In this document: positions 20,461 to 30,243 of the stretch, one piece after another | Numbering within the stretch: the stretch's first letter is position 1 | How the letters are laid out: every line of letters starts with the position of its first letter | NCBI RefSeq assembly: GCF_019059575.1 | Contig: NW_024882029.1 | Location: 62,001-126,000 of the forward strand | Source: Amphibalanus amphitrite | Lineage: Eukaryota; Arthropoda; Thecostraca; Balanomorpha; Balanidae | Length of the DNA: 64,000 nucleotides | Direction of reading: 5' to 3' | Made by a program: the position numbers and the translations under genes | Notes under the pieces: generated by a model | Seen by the model: only the letters and a program-made list of their open reading frames with translations | What the model was told of the DNA's origin: nothing | Databases searched by the model: none

Positions 20461-20936
20461 ACCGTGCCTACTGTGTAAATCTCACCCAGGTGCTGCGTGG
20501 TTTGACACCCAGGTGTGATTTACCCACTACCGAGTACACAGTGTATATCACACCCTGGTGAGATTTACACATTGGCTAGGCCTACTGTGTAAATCACACC
20601 CAGGTGCTGCGTGGTTTGACACCCAGGTGTGATTTACACACTAGGAGCACATTGTGTATATCACACCACGGTGTGATTTACGCATTTGCCGGGCCTACTG
20701 TGTAAATCACACCCAGGTGCTGCGTGGTCTGACACCCGGGTGTGATTTACACACTAGGAGCACATTGTGTATATCACACCCCGGTGTGATTTACGCATTG
20801 CCGGTCCACTGTGTAAATCACACTCCGCGTGGTGTGATATACACAGGAGTAGTGTATTGTGTAAATCACACCCGGGTGAGGTTTACACTACAGTGCGATG
20901 CATTATGTAAATCTCACCGTGGTGTGATATACACGC
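20461..20936. repeat. Palindromic satellite with T-box-like sites
   Basis: About four units with a period near 115 bp (starts at about 20466, 20581, 20694 and 20810). Each unit carries one wide and one tight palindrome built from gtgtaaatcacacc and ggtgtgatttacac. Tight forms include tcacaccacggtgtga (20661-20676) and tcacaccccggtgtga. It ends about 235 bp upstream of the LYRM4 start codon. Confidence 0.88.
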
Positions 20937-21171
20937 GTCCTTCAGGAAAATATTCAACAGCTTTCAAGGTATTTTGATTTAATTAAATATTTTTAGTCAT
21001 TAAAAATTTAATGTTTTAAATTTTTTTTTTTTTAATTCAGTTAATGTAACAAAAAATCTTGCTAAAAAATATTTATTTATGCCGCTACCATGTGATCTGC
21101 CGACTATAAGATTCTAGAGGCCTTACGCAATTTCTTCACCATGAGTATGCAATAGTGATATCAATGTTGAA

Positions 21172-22391
21172 ATGGCGTTTTCGATGTCGAAGTTGCAAAT
21201 TCTTTCGCTTTATCGAAGCTTGCTGAGAGAAAGTGCCAAGTTTTCTTCTTACAATTTCAGGTATTGTCATAAATTCTCCTGGCGTAAGCTTCTGAAATGA
21301 ACGATCGCTTTTATCCAATTTATGTTGGTCGATGTTAATGTGCTTCTTGGAAAATACAGGTTATAGGTTTAGGGTTTTTTGTCTAGGAGGGCAGGTTGGG
21401 AAAATATGTGTTGTATAGGATGACCATGACACTAGTCAGACATGTATATTGGAGATTTGGAATGTGTTTATTCGTCTTCCGCCCAACAGACTCAGACTAT
21501 GGCGCCCAATTTCTGGAGGGTCTCTATTCCTCCTCTTTCTCTATCCTTGCTCTATCCCATTCCAATTCCCCTAGGTTACAGCAATATTGAGAAACCACCC
21601 CATTCTTTAAGTACAGCTGGGGATGGCGTCTTGTTGGGCAAACATGATCGCCGCTCACCAGGACTCCAACTCAAGCACTGCTGCATTATGCCCATATCAA
21701 CTATCTACACTTTCAGGATTGCATTTACTTGTTAGCTTACTTTTTGCAGTTTCCTCAATTTTATCATTCTATCAAAGTGTTAACATGATTTTGTGTGTTT
21801 TCCAGCATCAAATAGTTACATTGATGTTTTATGTGTGTAGTTACACTGGATAATTATTGTCATACACACAGGTCATATTTTCTACGTCGCATCAAAGACG
21901 GATTCCGCGAAGGCAGGGTACTACAGGATCCAGCTAAGGTCAAAGCAGAGCAGGACAGGGCAACGAATCTCCTGGAAGTCTTGAAGAGACAGGTAATTGC
22001 TTATGCATCTTTTTTATGGAAATAATAGCATTGTAGGTTAACCCAGTTTTATAAAGTTCAAATCAGGTGAAATGTGGCAAAGATTTTTCTGCAGTTCATG
22101 AATGATCAGATGCAACTATGTGCCTGCAATACTTCACCTGCATATGCCTTGCATCAATGTCCCAAAATTGTATTAGTAAAATTGTAAATTGTATAAGTTG
22201 ATAGCATTATTTGACCTAAGGTTCCTTGAATGATTACCTGATCAACATGTTAATGTCATCCAAGCAAAGCAGGGGTGAATGAATAGGTACTTTCTTCCAC
22301 CTTATATTTGTGTTTGACTCAATGCCTGTTTTCGCAGGTGGTGATTCAGAACATGTTCGAGCCTGGCCCTCTGGTGATTGAAAGGAAGTGA
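21172..22391 (+). CDS. LYRM4: LYRM4/ISD11, Fe-S cluster assembly LYR protein
   Basis: Family role: a small mitochondrial-matrix protein that, with acyl carrier protein, stabilises the cysteine desulfurase NFS1. Three exons, 21172-21260, 21872-21992 and 22338-22391, have canonical GT/AG borders and consistent phases, and give 87 aa (human about 91). The LYR signature LSLYRSLLRES lies at residues 11-21, followed by FSSYNFRSYFLRRIKDGFRE at about 24-43. The C-terminal LKRQVVIQNMF corresponds to the RQV-I-LY region of ISD11. The ATG at 21172 fits family length; Met5 is a possible alternative start. A four-codon ORF, ATG AGT ATG CAA TAG, lies at 21140-21154 and would be a uORF if transcribed. The first AATAAA after the stop is at 22795-22800, inside the next gene. 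Confidence 0.93.
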
Positions 22392-22478
22392 TCACCTCAC
22401 CCTTGTGCAGTCATCAGTCTCAGGAGGCGGGTAGTTGACGTGACCCCGTAGCGGTGACCGTAGCCTCGTGTGTGAGCC

Positions 22479-23240
22479 ATGTCTCAGCCGGCGCCTGTCG
22501 AGGGGGAGACTGTGGTGGCCACGGAGACAGTGACGGTGCCGGCCGAGCCCGCCGAGACGGGCCAGCCGACCCTCCACCTGCGCCTGGTCCGGCCCAACAA
22601 CCCCCGCAGGGTCAGTGGCCCCACCGGGGCGGGGAACGGTGCCCATTGTCGCATGCGGTGATTCCGCTGTGGGTGAAGCATCTAGAAGTAGTTATCGCTT
22701 GTTGCATTACCGAGGATGATTTGCCAGGTTTACTGTATCTCTCAGCATGCGTTATGAACCAGGAACGCGCTAGATCCTGACCTTAGCCCTAGGGAATAAA
22801 AAATAGTCGACCCTACGACCCTACCTTTATAACAGCATTACTTTAGCTTGTTACGGTGTAAAGCCTTAACCATAACGCATTTCATGATTCCAGTAATCGT
22901 TTTCGCTGATTATGTAACATTTTTATCTTAATCCTTTCTTCTTGCAAATGTGAGGCTACGACTGAGTAGTAAAGTAGTATTGGCTACGACTCGCTCCTAA
23001 GTCACGCGGTGCTGCGTTCCGCAGGTGGGCTGGCAATCTGGCACAATCGACAACGAACACATGAACAAGAAAAAGTCCAAGTGCTGCTGCGTGTACCGGA
23101 AGCCGAAGCCGTTCGGGGAGAGTAGCTCGGATGAGGAGGACGAGTGTAAGGCCTGTATCGGCCACCGGCAGCACAAGCAGCCCGCCAGCAGCGACGCCGG
23201 ACAGTCGTCGGGCACGCCGCAGGCTCAGGGCTCTGGCTGA
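22479..23240 (+). CDS. PPP1R11: PPP1R11 (PP1 inhibitor-3), two exons
   Basis: Family role: a heat-stable PP1 inhibitor of the nucleus and nucleolus, also reported as an E3 ubiquitin ligase. Exon 1 is 22479-22610 (44 codons, donor gtcagt) and exon 2 is 23025-23240, giving 115 aa (human 126). The hallmark is DNEHMNKKKSKCCCVYRKP just after the splice junction, followed by FGESSSDEEDE and a Cys/His tail (CKACIGH). The N-terminal segment is acidic and Pro/Thr-rich, as in relatives. It begins 88 bp after the LYRM4 stop on the same strand, so the two may share transcripts. No AATAAA was seen in the 450 bp after the stop. Confidence 0.94.
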
Positions 23241-25018
23241 GGGCTCCTTACTCCGTGGTAGGACGGTTCGATTGTGTGATGGACAGTTTCGGTTGACATC
23301 GGCCGGAACAGGTCCCTCTACTTATGCCACCGCTGCTAATCCTTGTTTGGATACTGATGCATAGTTCCGAGATGCCGACGCCATGTAGGTGAACGAGTTG
23401 GGCACCCGTGTTGATGTGTACTAACGCGCGTTCCCCGTTAGTTTTTGATCTGTCACGTTTGTTGCGAGTGCATGCGCCGATGTAAAGCGTCGCCTCAATG
23501 CCCGGGTCATTCAGCGGTGGCTTGGTGGATTCGCTGTCCGCTGAACAAGTTTCTTCCATGAAGGATATGTGGCTAGATGCCCCACGCGTGTTTTAGCTAA
23601 CGATGTATCCGCTTGGTGTAAAAATTATGTTTTGGAAACCACCTATATGATATGAAATGAACGACGATAAAATGTAATACAGAGATTGATCATGACACAA
23701 GCCATTTTTCTCATTTTTGATAGGCAGTAATGGTACAGCCTGTTGCTAGGTACAATATTTGTCACTTTTGTATCGGCGGATGTCATGACGAATGACTTGA
23801 ACGTGAAAATTTTCGATTTTAATGCATCTTAAAAAAATGCGACTGTTGGCTGATTTAAAACTACAGTTTTTTTTATGAAACTGGCCGTATCGGTGACATA
23901 TGTGCTGAACTTTCGTGCTTCGGGCCTAGGTATCAGAAGAAGAAGGTACCCTACACCGACGAATTTCAAGGAATGGACTTACGTTGGAAATAGTGCCATG
24001 AATCATTGGTCAACTTGCGTGGGTTGGGGTAACCCGCTGAACCCCAAAGTGTGCTCTTGTTCAATCTGCATATGTCTTTTGCGTGATGTTTGGCAAAAAG
24101 TCAAATATCAATAATAAGATCTCCATCAGCCCGTTGTTCAAATGCCTCCCTTCGTTGAACTAATGCAACATTATTTAGCTTACGTAACTCCCTAAATGTG
24201 AATAGCAGAGCTGACAGCTCAACCAAACCGGCAAGTCATGCCGATGCTTCGCATTTATAATGCTAATCCACATGCATAATAGACCAGCCAAATTCAATTA
24301 TTGCCTGGCAGGATGCTCTGTGTGCGGTGACGGATATGAATAATAATGAGACGCTAATTTGTGACATTGACGACATGGATGGTGGTACTGTAGGCCGTGG
24401 GAATGTGGGGATTGTGATGGTATGACATCCTCCGAGCTGGTCTCATGGTTCTGGTTATGACCTTGACCAGAGATATGTTTGACTTTTACAGGTCTCATGC
24501 CTGCATCATGTGAAGCGTTGTGAGGAATGCAATTGTGATGAGATATATCGGTAGCTAAGACAGGGCAAAAGTTATTTGAGTAAGACGACACGTTGTATCG
24601 TTCATTTTTACATGTATAGTATACCTCTACAGGCCGGACGCGAGAAGTTTACCCGAGTTCAAATCTGTCCAAATATCCTGTGCCTAATTGCTGTTCAATG
24701 AGCTATGGATCGCTCTCCTAGCTCTTTTAGTTCGCGAGCTTTGCAGCTGATAAAAAACGAGGCGATGTCAATACACGTAACGCTCTGCTAGCCATCAACG
24801 CAGTCACCTTGAACTATTCGTAAAGAAATTCCGGTCTTGCACAGAGCCCTGAATCACCACTGCGCGGTAGCGCGGTTGTAGAACAGTCGCGCAGTCTGCG
24901 GGCAGCAGAAAGTCCTGCGCCGCGGGCCGGACGTAGCGTGACGTGCCTCCCCTCGCGAGGTCGGCCCCCGATCGCGGGCTGCCCGCGCCACCGCAGCATT
25001 CTGACAGCTCGAGTCGAG
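23241..25018. other. 3' flank of PPP1R11 and promoter side of the WAP gene; no gene seen
   Basis: Contains only short unsupported ORFs. GC content rises from about 24840, consistent with a promoter or 5' UTR of the gene starting at 25019. Confidence 0.4.
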
Positions 25019-25741
25019 ATGGAAGGACGTTCGGTCATCGCGCTGCTGGCGTTTGCCACGCTGCTCGCCGAGCCCGCTCTAGGTGAGATATGGGAAGGGA
25101 CGGCAAAACGGTTTTCAATCATGAACAATGTCAGTATTAGTGTTCCGTAGTAATTTAGTCGGGTCGCTAAGCTGTATTGTAGGTATGTATCCCTCAATCT
25201 GGGGAGATGTTCCGCGACGAGTTAAGATGTTTCTAACTAAGCGAGTCCTGTGGGCTCCGCTCAGCTCTCTGACGTCTTCTCCTGTCTGTTGATAGGGTAC
25301 TGCTCCTCGGCGGGCGGCGGCCAGTGTCCCATAGATCGTCTCGGTCCGCGGGTCCGCTGTGCCGGTATCGACGAGAAGTGCTCGTCGAACGCCGACTGTC
25401 CGGCCGGCCAGGGCTGCTGCCGTCGGGTGTGCGCGCGCGCCTGTTTCCCCGTGTGCCAGCCGGCCTGTGCCGATGGCGAGGAGTGTGAACTGCAGAAGGA
25501 CGGGCTCAGCTCCGTCTGTACCGCGCTGCAGTGTCCGTTTGATGACCTGGGGCCTATCGTGCGCTGCCGCGGACCTCGGGTGGACTCCTGCTCCGGCAAC
25601 TCCGTGTGCTCGGAGGGCCGGGCGTGCTGCTTCTACGGCTGCAACAAGAGCTGCCTGCCGGCCTGTAAGACGCCCTGTCCCGCCGGGCAGAGGTGCACCT
25701 ATAACCGTGATCAACAGGTGTCCTCGTGTCAACCCTTCTGA
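25019..25741 (+). CDS. Secreted two-domain WAP-like cysteine-rich protein
   Basis: Exon 1, 25019-25082, encodes a signal peptide (RSVIALLAFATLLAEPAL). Exon 2, 25296-25741, encodes the mature protein; 169 aa in all, phase-1 junction. Two units each begin CP-D-LGP-(V/I)R-C and continue with a C-x5-C-x4-5-CC-x3-C-x3-C pattern (for example CSSNADCPAGQGCCRRVC), which is the eight-cysteine four-disulfide core of WAP domains. Each is followed by a second four-Cys module (CxxxCxxGxxC...C). WAP proteins in crustaceans include antimicrobial crustins and protease inhibitors; which role applies here cannot be read from the sequence. The ATG was chosen because it starts the only hydrophobic leader in frame. 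Confidence 0.82.
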
Positions 25742-25977
25742 ACCGCTTGTTGAAAACAAGAAGAGAAGGCGGGCGAGAAGATCGCCGTTTTTCGCTCCCA
25801 ATTGATCAGTTCGTGTTATGATGACTGGACCCGGGTGAATAAGAAACCGGTTGTGATGTGTGGTCCGTGGCAGTTCTTTCTGTTACACCATCTGTGTTAT
25901 AGGTACCTACCTATCTACCAAATGAATAATTGCATTTTATTTATGCCTTCATATTCGGCTCATGCGGGAAACTGCAA

Positions 25978-26253
25978 TCCCAGTAAACATGACGACGTCG
26001 GCCCAACGTCGGTTTAACCTCGGCCCGACATCGGCTGGACGTCGGATATGCCCGCATGTTCCGACGTCCAGCCGAAGTCCAGCCGACGTCAAGCCGACGT
26101 CGGGCCGAGATCGTTTGCCGAGGTTGACGAGATCGTTTGTCGTTAGACCGACGGGGCCGACGTCGGCATATTTATTGGGACAACGCGCCAAAAATATCAA
26201 CCGGCGGCGGGATTCGAGCCCCCCAGTCGCTGACGTCGGCATGTTTACTGGGA
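25978..26253. repeat. Foldback element rich in CGACGTCGG
   Basis: Opens tcccagtaaacatgacgacg and closes cgtcggcatatttattggga (25978-26180). It is packed with gacgtcgg/ccgacgtc blocks of both polarities. A second right end (gacgtcggcatgtttactgg) follows at 26233-26253, separated by a tRNA-like B-box stretch. Confidence 0.75.
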
Positions 26254-26261
26254 AAACACGC

Positions 26262-26335
26262 CAAAAGCATCGGCCGGCGATGGGATTCGAACCCCGTGTC
26301 ATACGAACGCGAGGTTAGTACGCTAACCATTACAC
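26262..26335 (-). repeat. tRNA-like SINE head
   Basis: The minus strand carries ggtgtaatggttagcg (D-arm/A-box-like) and ggggttcgaatcccat (T-arm/B-box). The fold is imperfect. A second B-box copy, gggattcgagcccccc, lies at 26208-26223. Transcription from it would run into the CGACGTCGG element. Confidence 0.6.
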
Positions 26336-26365
26336 CACGCAGCCAGCTAACGAATTTGGTTTGTT

Positions 26366-26830
26366 TTGTTGGGTTATGCCCTTTCGGTCTGACAAGACCA
26401 TTTCAGAGCCGGAAGGATCATAGGATGGAGACATTGGTCTTCTTAGCGAGCACCCTGGGTCCAGTTCATGTAGAGTCCCTGGTCCCATTGCTGTTACGTG
26501 ACACTTATTGGAAAGGGCGACCCCACAATGGATTCATATAGCCACTCTTACACACCTTGACCTGCACCAACGTTTCCCAAAGTGTCCCTTTGATAAGTGT
26601 CACTTAAGCAAAGTGACACTTGCCGATTGGCCTTTCTATATGAACTGGGCCCGGCCCTGGTGAGTTGCCGGGGCTGAGCCTGACCAAAGGATAGGCCGAG
26701 CAGCACCCAAGCACTCACCGCACCCGGCTACGGGCGAGCTCGGCTTACGGGCAATCCCAAATGGGATAAAGTTTCCCGTCCAGTCCGGATCAGGGGGTGG
26801 CGGCGTGGAGGAAGATTTGAGTTTCCTGAG
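26366..26830 (+). repeat. Interspersed repeat family SR, copy 1
   Basis: Shares ccctttcggt, gacaagacca, cagagccggaagga, cccggctacgg and gtttcctgagg with 40317-40605 and, in reverse, with 63722-64000. This copy carries extra DNA in the middle, about 26440-26645. Confidence 0.8.
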
Positions 26831-26870
26831 GCATAGACCTCTGTACACGGTGTACAGAGGTCTATGCCTA
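26830..26870. repeat. 41-bp perfect palindrome
   Basis: Twenty bases, aggcatagacctctgtacac, then one central g, then the exact reverse complement. It lies at the end of SR copy 1. Confidence 0.9.
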
Positions 26871-26939
26871 AGGATATTTTGAATACAGAAGCTCTTTATG
26901 AAACATGAAACATGTATTTTATATTATTTTAACGGTCAA

Positions 26940-27190
26940 AACAGCGGCCGGTGTCGGTCCGACGTCGCCCCGACGTCGGCTGGACCTCAGCAATTGATCT
27001 CGGTCCGACGTCGGCCCGACGTCGGCTGGACCTCGGCTGGACGTCGGAACATGCGGGCATATCCGACATCCAGCCGACGTCGTGCCGTGGTTGGACCGAC
27101 GTCGGGCCGACGTCGGCATGCCGATGCCGAGTTGCCGACGTCACCCCGACGTCGGCCGACGTCGGGCCGACGTCGGCATGTTTACTGGGA
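26940..27190. repeat. Second CGACGTCGG-rich block
   Basis: Repeated ccgacgtcggc and tccagccgacgtc units in both orientations. It ends cggcatgtttactggga at 27190, the same terminus as the 26.0-26.25 kb element. The matching left terminus is missing. Confidence 0.75.
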
Positions 27191-27480
27191 TTTTAATAGA
27201 ATGTCAGGATTTGTCTTTGTCCCATGGAAGACTGGGGCAGGTTCTCCTCCGCAGTCAATAAATTTGAATCAACAGCCCTATTTGAAGTTGCTATATTGTT
27301 ATATTTGGCGATTTTGGTGCTGTACTTCTACCAAAGGTGCAGTACCAACGAAAAAAAGAACGTTTAACTATAGACGTTTAACTAAATGAATGCATCCCTG
27401 TCAATCGTCGCCGTCCAAGTCAAAGAATTGGTATTTGGCAATTGTTTGAACGTGAATCCATTTACTTTTAAAATGCTTAA

Positions 27481-28560
27481 AGGTAGTGTGCCAGCTTTCC
27501 TGGACCGTATGGAGTTAATGGCCCAGATAAGGAGAACCGGATTTTTAGAACTTATCCATACCTTCAAAACTCATGGAAACGTCTTAAATTCTTCAAATTT
27601 TGAGTACCCCAGTGCGAAATTCGCCCCGACGGGTTGTCGGTCGTACCCCAACTACATTTCACACCACTATGAACAATAAATGCACACACTGAAATCGCTA
27701 TTACCAATAGGCTCATCCAATCAAGTTTCGATAAACCCGTTCATCATCATTTCCTGCGGTTTCGAACACGCCTGTTAGGTGGTGCGGTAGACCGCGCCCA
27801 AAGCCAGGGCCCCGGTAACGTGAGGTAGCCGAGTCGGGGCAGCGTGCGCTGACCCAAGCCGGGGCCGCGCGTCCTCCCGGTGTCATGTGATAGCCCGGGG
27901 CTGCCCGGGGATGCGGTAGACCGCGCCCAAAGCCGCGGCCCCGGCTTGGGTCAGCGCACACTGCCCCGACTCGGCTACCTCACGTTACCGGGGCCCTGGC
28001 TTTGGGCGCGGCTTCTGCTCATACTTTGTGGTGCGGTGGTGGTGCGTCGGGCCGCGCGCTCTGACTTCGGCCAAGAAAAATGCGTCAGCTGATCATTGTC
28101 ATTTCTGCCACTTTCATGTGGTGAGATGGGGTCATAACTTTAGAGACGGCTGTTTCATATCAATTATTTTGCATAAAATAATATTTCAAACCATAAATGA
28201 ATGTTCGACAGCAAAATTAAAGAAACAATACCAAAACAGGCTTACAGTTTAAATTCGACATTGTGTTGTCTACGATTAGATGCAGCTGATAACTCATTCC
28301 CGTACGTCGTAACTCTATAATGAGTAATGACCTTTGCTTATTGTCACATGTGCGCCGCATTCGCGATTGTTGCCGACGCCTGTTTGCAGGTCAGCCCACT
28401 ACAGTTGTTATACATATCGAAAAACCGATAAACTTTTAGGCGAAAAAAGCACTATTTTAGGCCCATTTTTGATTTTTTTTTTGCGATATTAGGTAAAAAC
28501 AGAAGCTTCTTATCCTAGGAAAAATAAAATGGGAAATCATTGGAAGGTGGCACACTACCT
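27481..28560. mobile_element. TTAA-flanked MITE family A, copy 1 (interrupted)
   Basis: Flanked by TTAA at 27477-27480 and 28561-28564. Termini are aggtagtgtgccagc and ggtggcacactacct. The body matches copies at 38521-39380 and 62457-63316, but it carries an insertion at about 27781-28030. The TTAA target and terminal repeats indicate piggyBac-type mobilisation. No transposase is encoded. Confidence 0.85.
27781..28030. repeat. GC-rich foldback nested in MITE A copy 1
   Basis: Arms of about 75 nt starting cgcgcccaaagccagggccc (from 27796) pair with the matching 3' arm ending ctttgggcgcg (to 28011). It replaces a short segment that copies 2 and 3 retain (cttctgatgctcgtcgaggt). Confidence 0.75.
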
Positions 28561-28564
28561 TTAA

Positions 28565-29441
28565 CCCTATTAGTGGCAGGCTCCTGGCTACCCCATATTA
28601 GTGGCAGGGGGGGGGGGGGCTGTTTACGATCCCCCCTTGATATCTCGAGATCTAACCGGCCGATTTTCAAAATTCAAACGGCATTCGATTTGGCTCAACG
28701 AGATCTACATTTCTAAAAAAAAAAATTAAAAAATGTCAATGGGGGGTAGAGGGGGGTAAAAACGGGCAAATTGCAGATACATTTTAGACTGTTTATCACG
28801 GCCAGGTTTCTGAACCAATCTTAACGCAACTTTTGCCGATCGATAGAGAATGAACCAGGAATTCACATGGATCCTAAAAATATCCATTTTCAAAAATCAT
28901 AGGCGGATACAGATCATTGAGATTGGGGGTACACAAAAAGTATAGTAAATAAGGTTTTTGTTGGTACTGTTTCTAAAAAGGGTGGCAATGGTCTTGTTAT
29001 GTTACAATTTTCTTATGAGAGAACGACTAAAATTGTATTGGTCATGCATAGGCGGTGTCAGGGCACCTATGTTGGGAGGTAAAAAATAACCCCCCTTTTT
29101 GGACGCCTGGATCCGCCTATTATAGCAAAAACGTGTCAAAAGAGGATGCACAATAACTTTGTATATGTTATCACATGATACCTTTCATTCACTGTTCGTA
29201 AAACTGGTGCAGCATCGTGATCTTCGCCCAAATGACTCGCTTCACGAATAGGACCCCCAATTCCCAGTGCTCTGGAGCCGCCCCTGGTAAAGTTATGAAC
29301 TTGAAATTTTCAGGGAATGTGCCCAATTTAGTTTTAGGAAAAGTCAGAAAATTTCAGCATCGTAGCTTCAGCGGTTTCGGAGATATTCCCGAAAAACCTG
29401 AGGGGTGGATAAAAACAACCCCCCCCCTGCCACTAATAGGG
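28565..29441. mobile_element. TTAA-flanked MITE family B, copy 1
   Basis: TTAA at 28561-28564 and 29442-29445; termini ccctattagtggcagg and cctgccactaataggg. The left TTAA is also the right TTAA of the preceding family A element. The CCCT start and TTAA target are piggyBac hallmarks. Poly-G lies just inside the termini. Copy 2, in inverted orientation, is at 37471-38366. Confidence 0.85.
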
Positions 29442-30104
29442 TTAAGAACGATGGAGTTCATGCATGGACATAATCGCTAACCCTGCGTATGAAACGAGTA
29501 CGACACGCCGACGCGCAACAGATATTATAAGCAAATTTGCATTAGTCGTGTAAGGATTATCCGTCTCTAAGGTATCGCGTACCGTTAGTTTAGTAACATC
29601 TGCGAGGCTCTGAGACCCAGTCCTTTGGATTCCTGCAGGGCCGCCGAGGACGGCGTTGCGGCGGTTTACCAGTCACCAATCGTAGGCCGTTTCAATGAAT
29701 AGGATCTTTTTTCCGTAATCGCCACGCCATATGTGGAAGGCTTTTGGTGTCGACAATGCATACATACATACATACATACATACAAGAAAAGAAATAGCTG
29801 GTGTATGGTAAAAAGAAGTCTCTGCAAGACTCACTTCAATTATGGACGCAGGTCAAAGCTGGCTGGTATGTAAGACATCAGAAACGATACCATGTGTTCA
29901 GCATTCCGTCATACGAGTATGTACCTACCCCGTGACACAAAGATCATCACGCGAGACCGAAATCTCAGCTGATACGAGATCTTCGTCTTTCTATCATACC
30001 GTGAAAACTATGCATTCTGCGAAAGCTTTTTACGAAAACGAGGCTAAGCAAGCTCTAAGCTAAGTTCTGATGCTCAAAACATCGACCGAGCAAAGCAGAA
30101 GCGA
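29442..30104. other. No gene; short (CATA)n microsatellite at 29759-29784
   Basis: About six catacata units, with otherwise unremarkable sequence. The downstream end of the lectin-like gene begins at its AATAAA signal (minus strand, 30110-30105). Confidence 0.6.
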
Positions 30105-30243
30105 TTTATTTACAGGTGTGTTAGGCTGCATGTAGAACGCATTCACGCCCCCTCACTCATCAGTGCCTATGTGCCTATACTGCCTATCACATCAGGGACG
30201 AGATGTCAGAGCTCCCAGTCACTAGGGCCTGGCGGCATTGCCT

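Noticed and set aside
20461..20936. CRISPR array
   Set aside because: The repeats are palindromic, but the sequence between them is itself repeated and the genome is eukaryotic.
20654..20977. 107-codon ORF with repeated CVNHT peptides
   Set aside because: Produced by the palindromic satellite; it has no coding signature beyond the repeat period.
27386..27679. 97-codon ORF shared with 38528-38719
   Set aside because: It lies in MITE family A; copy 3 at 62.5 kb carries changes there, and the frame has no recognisable domain.
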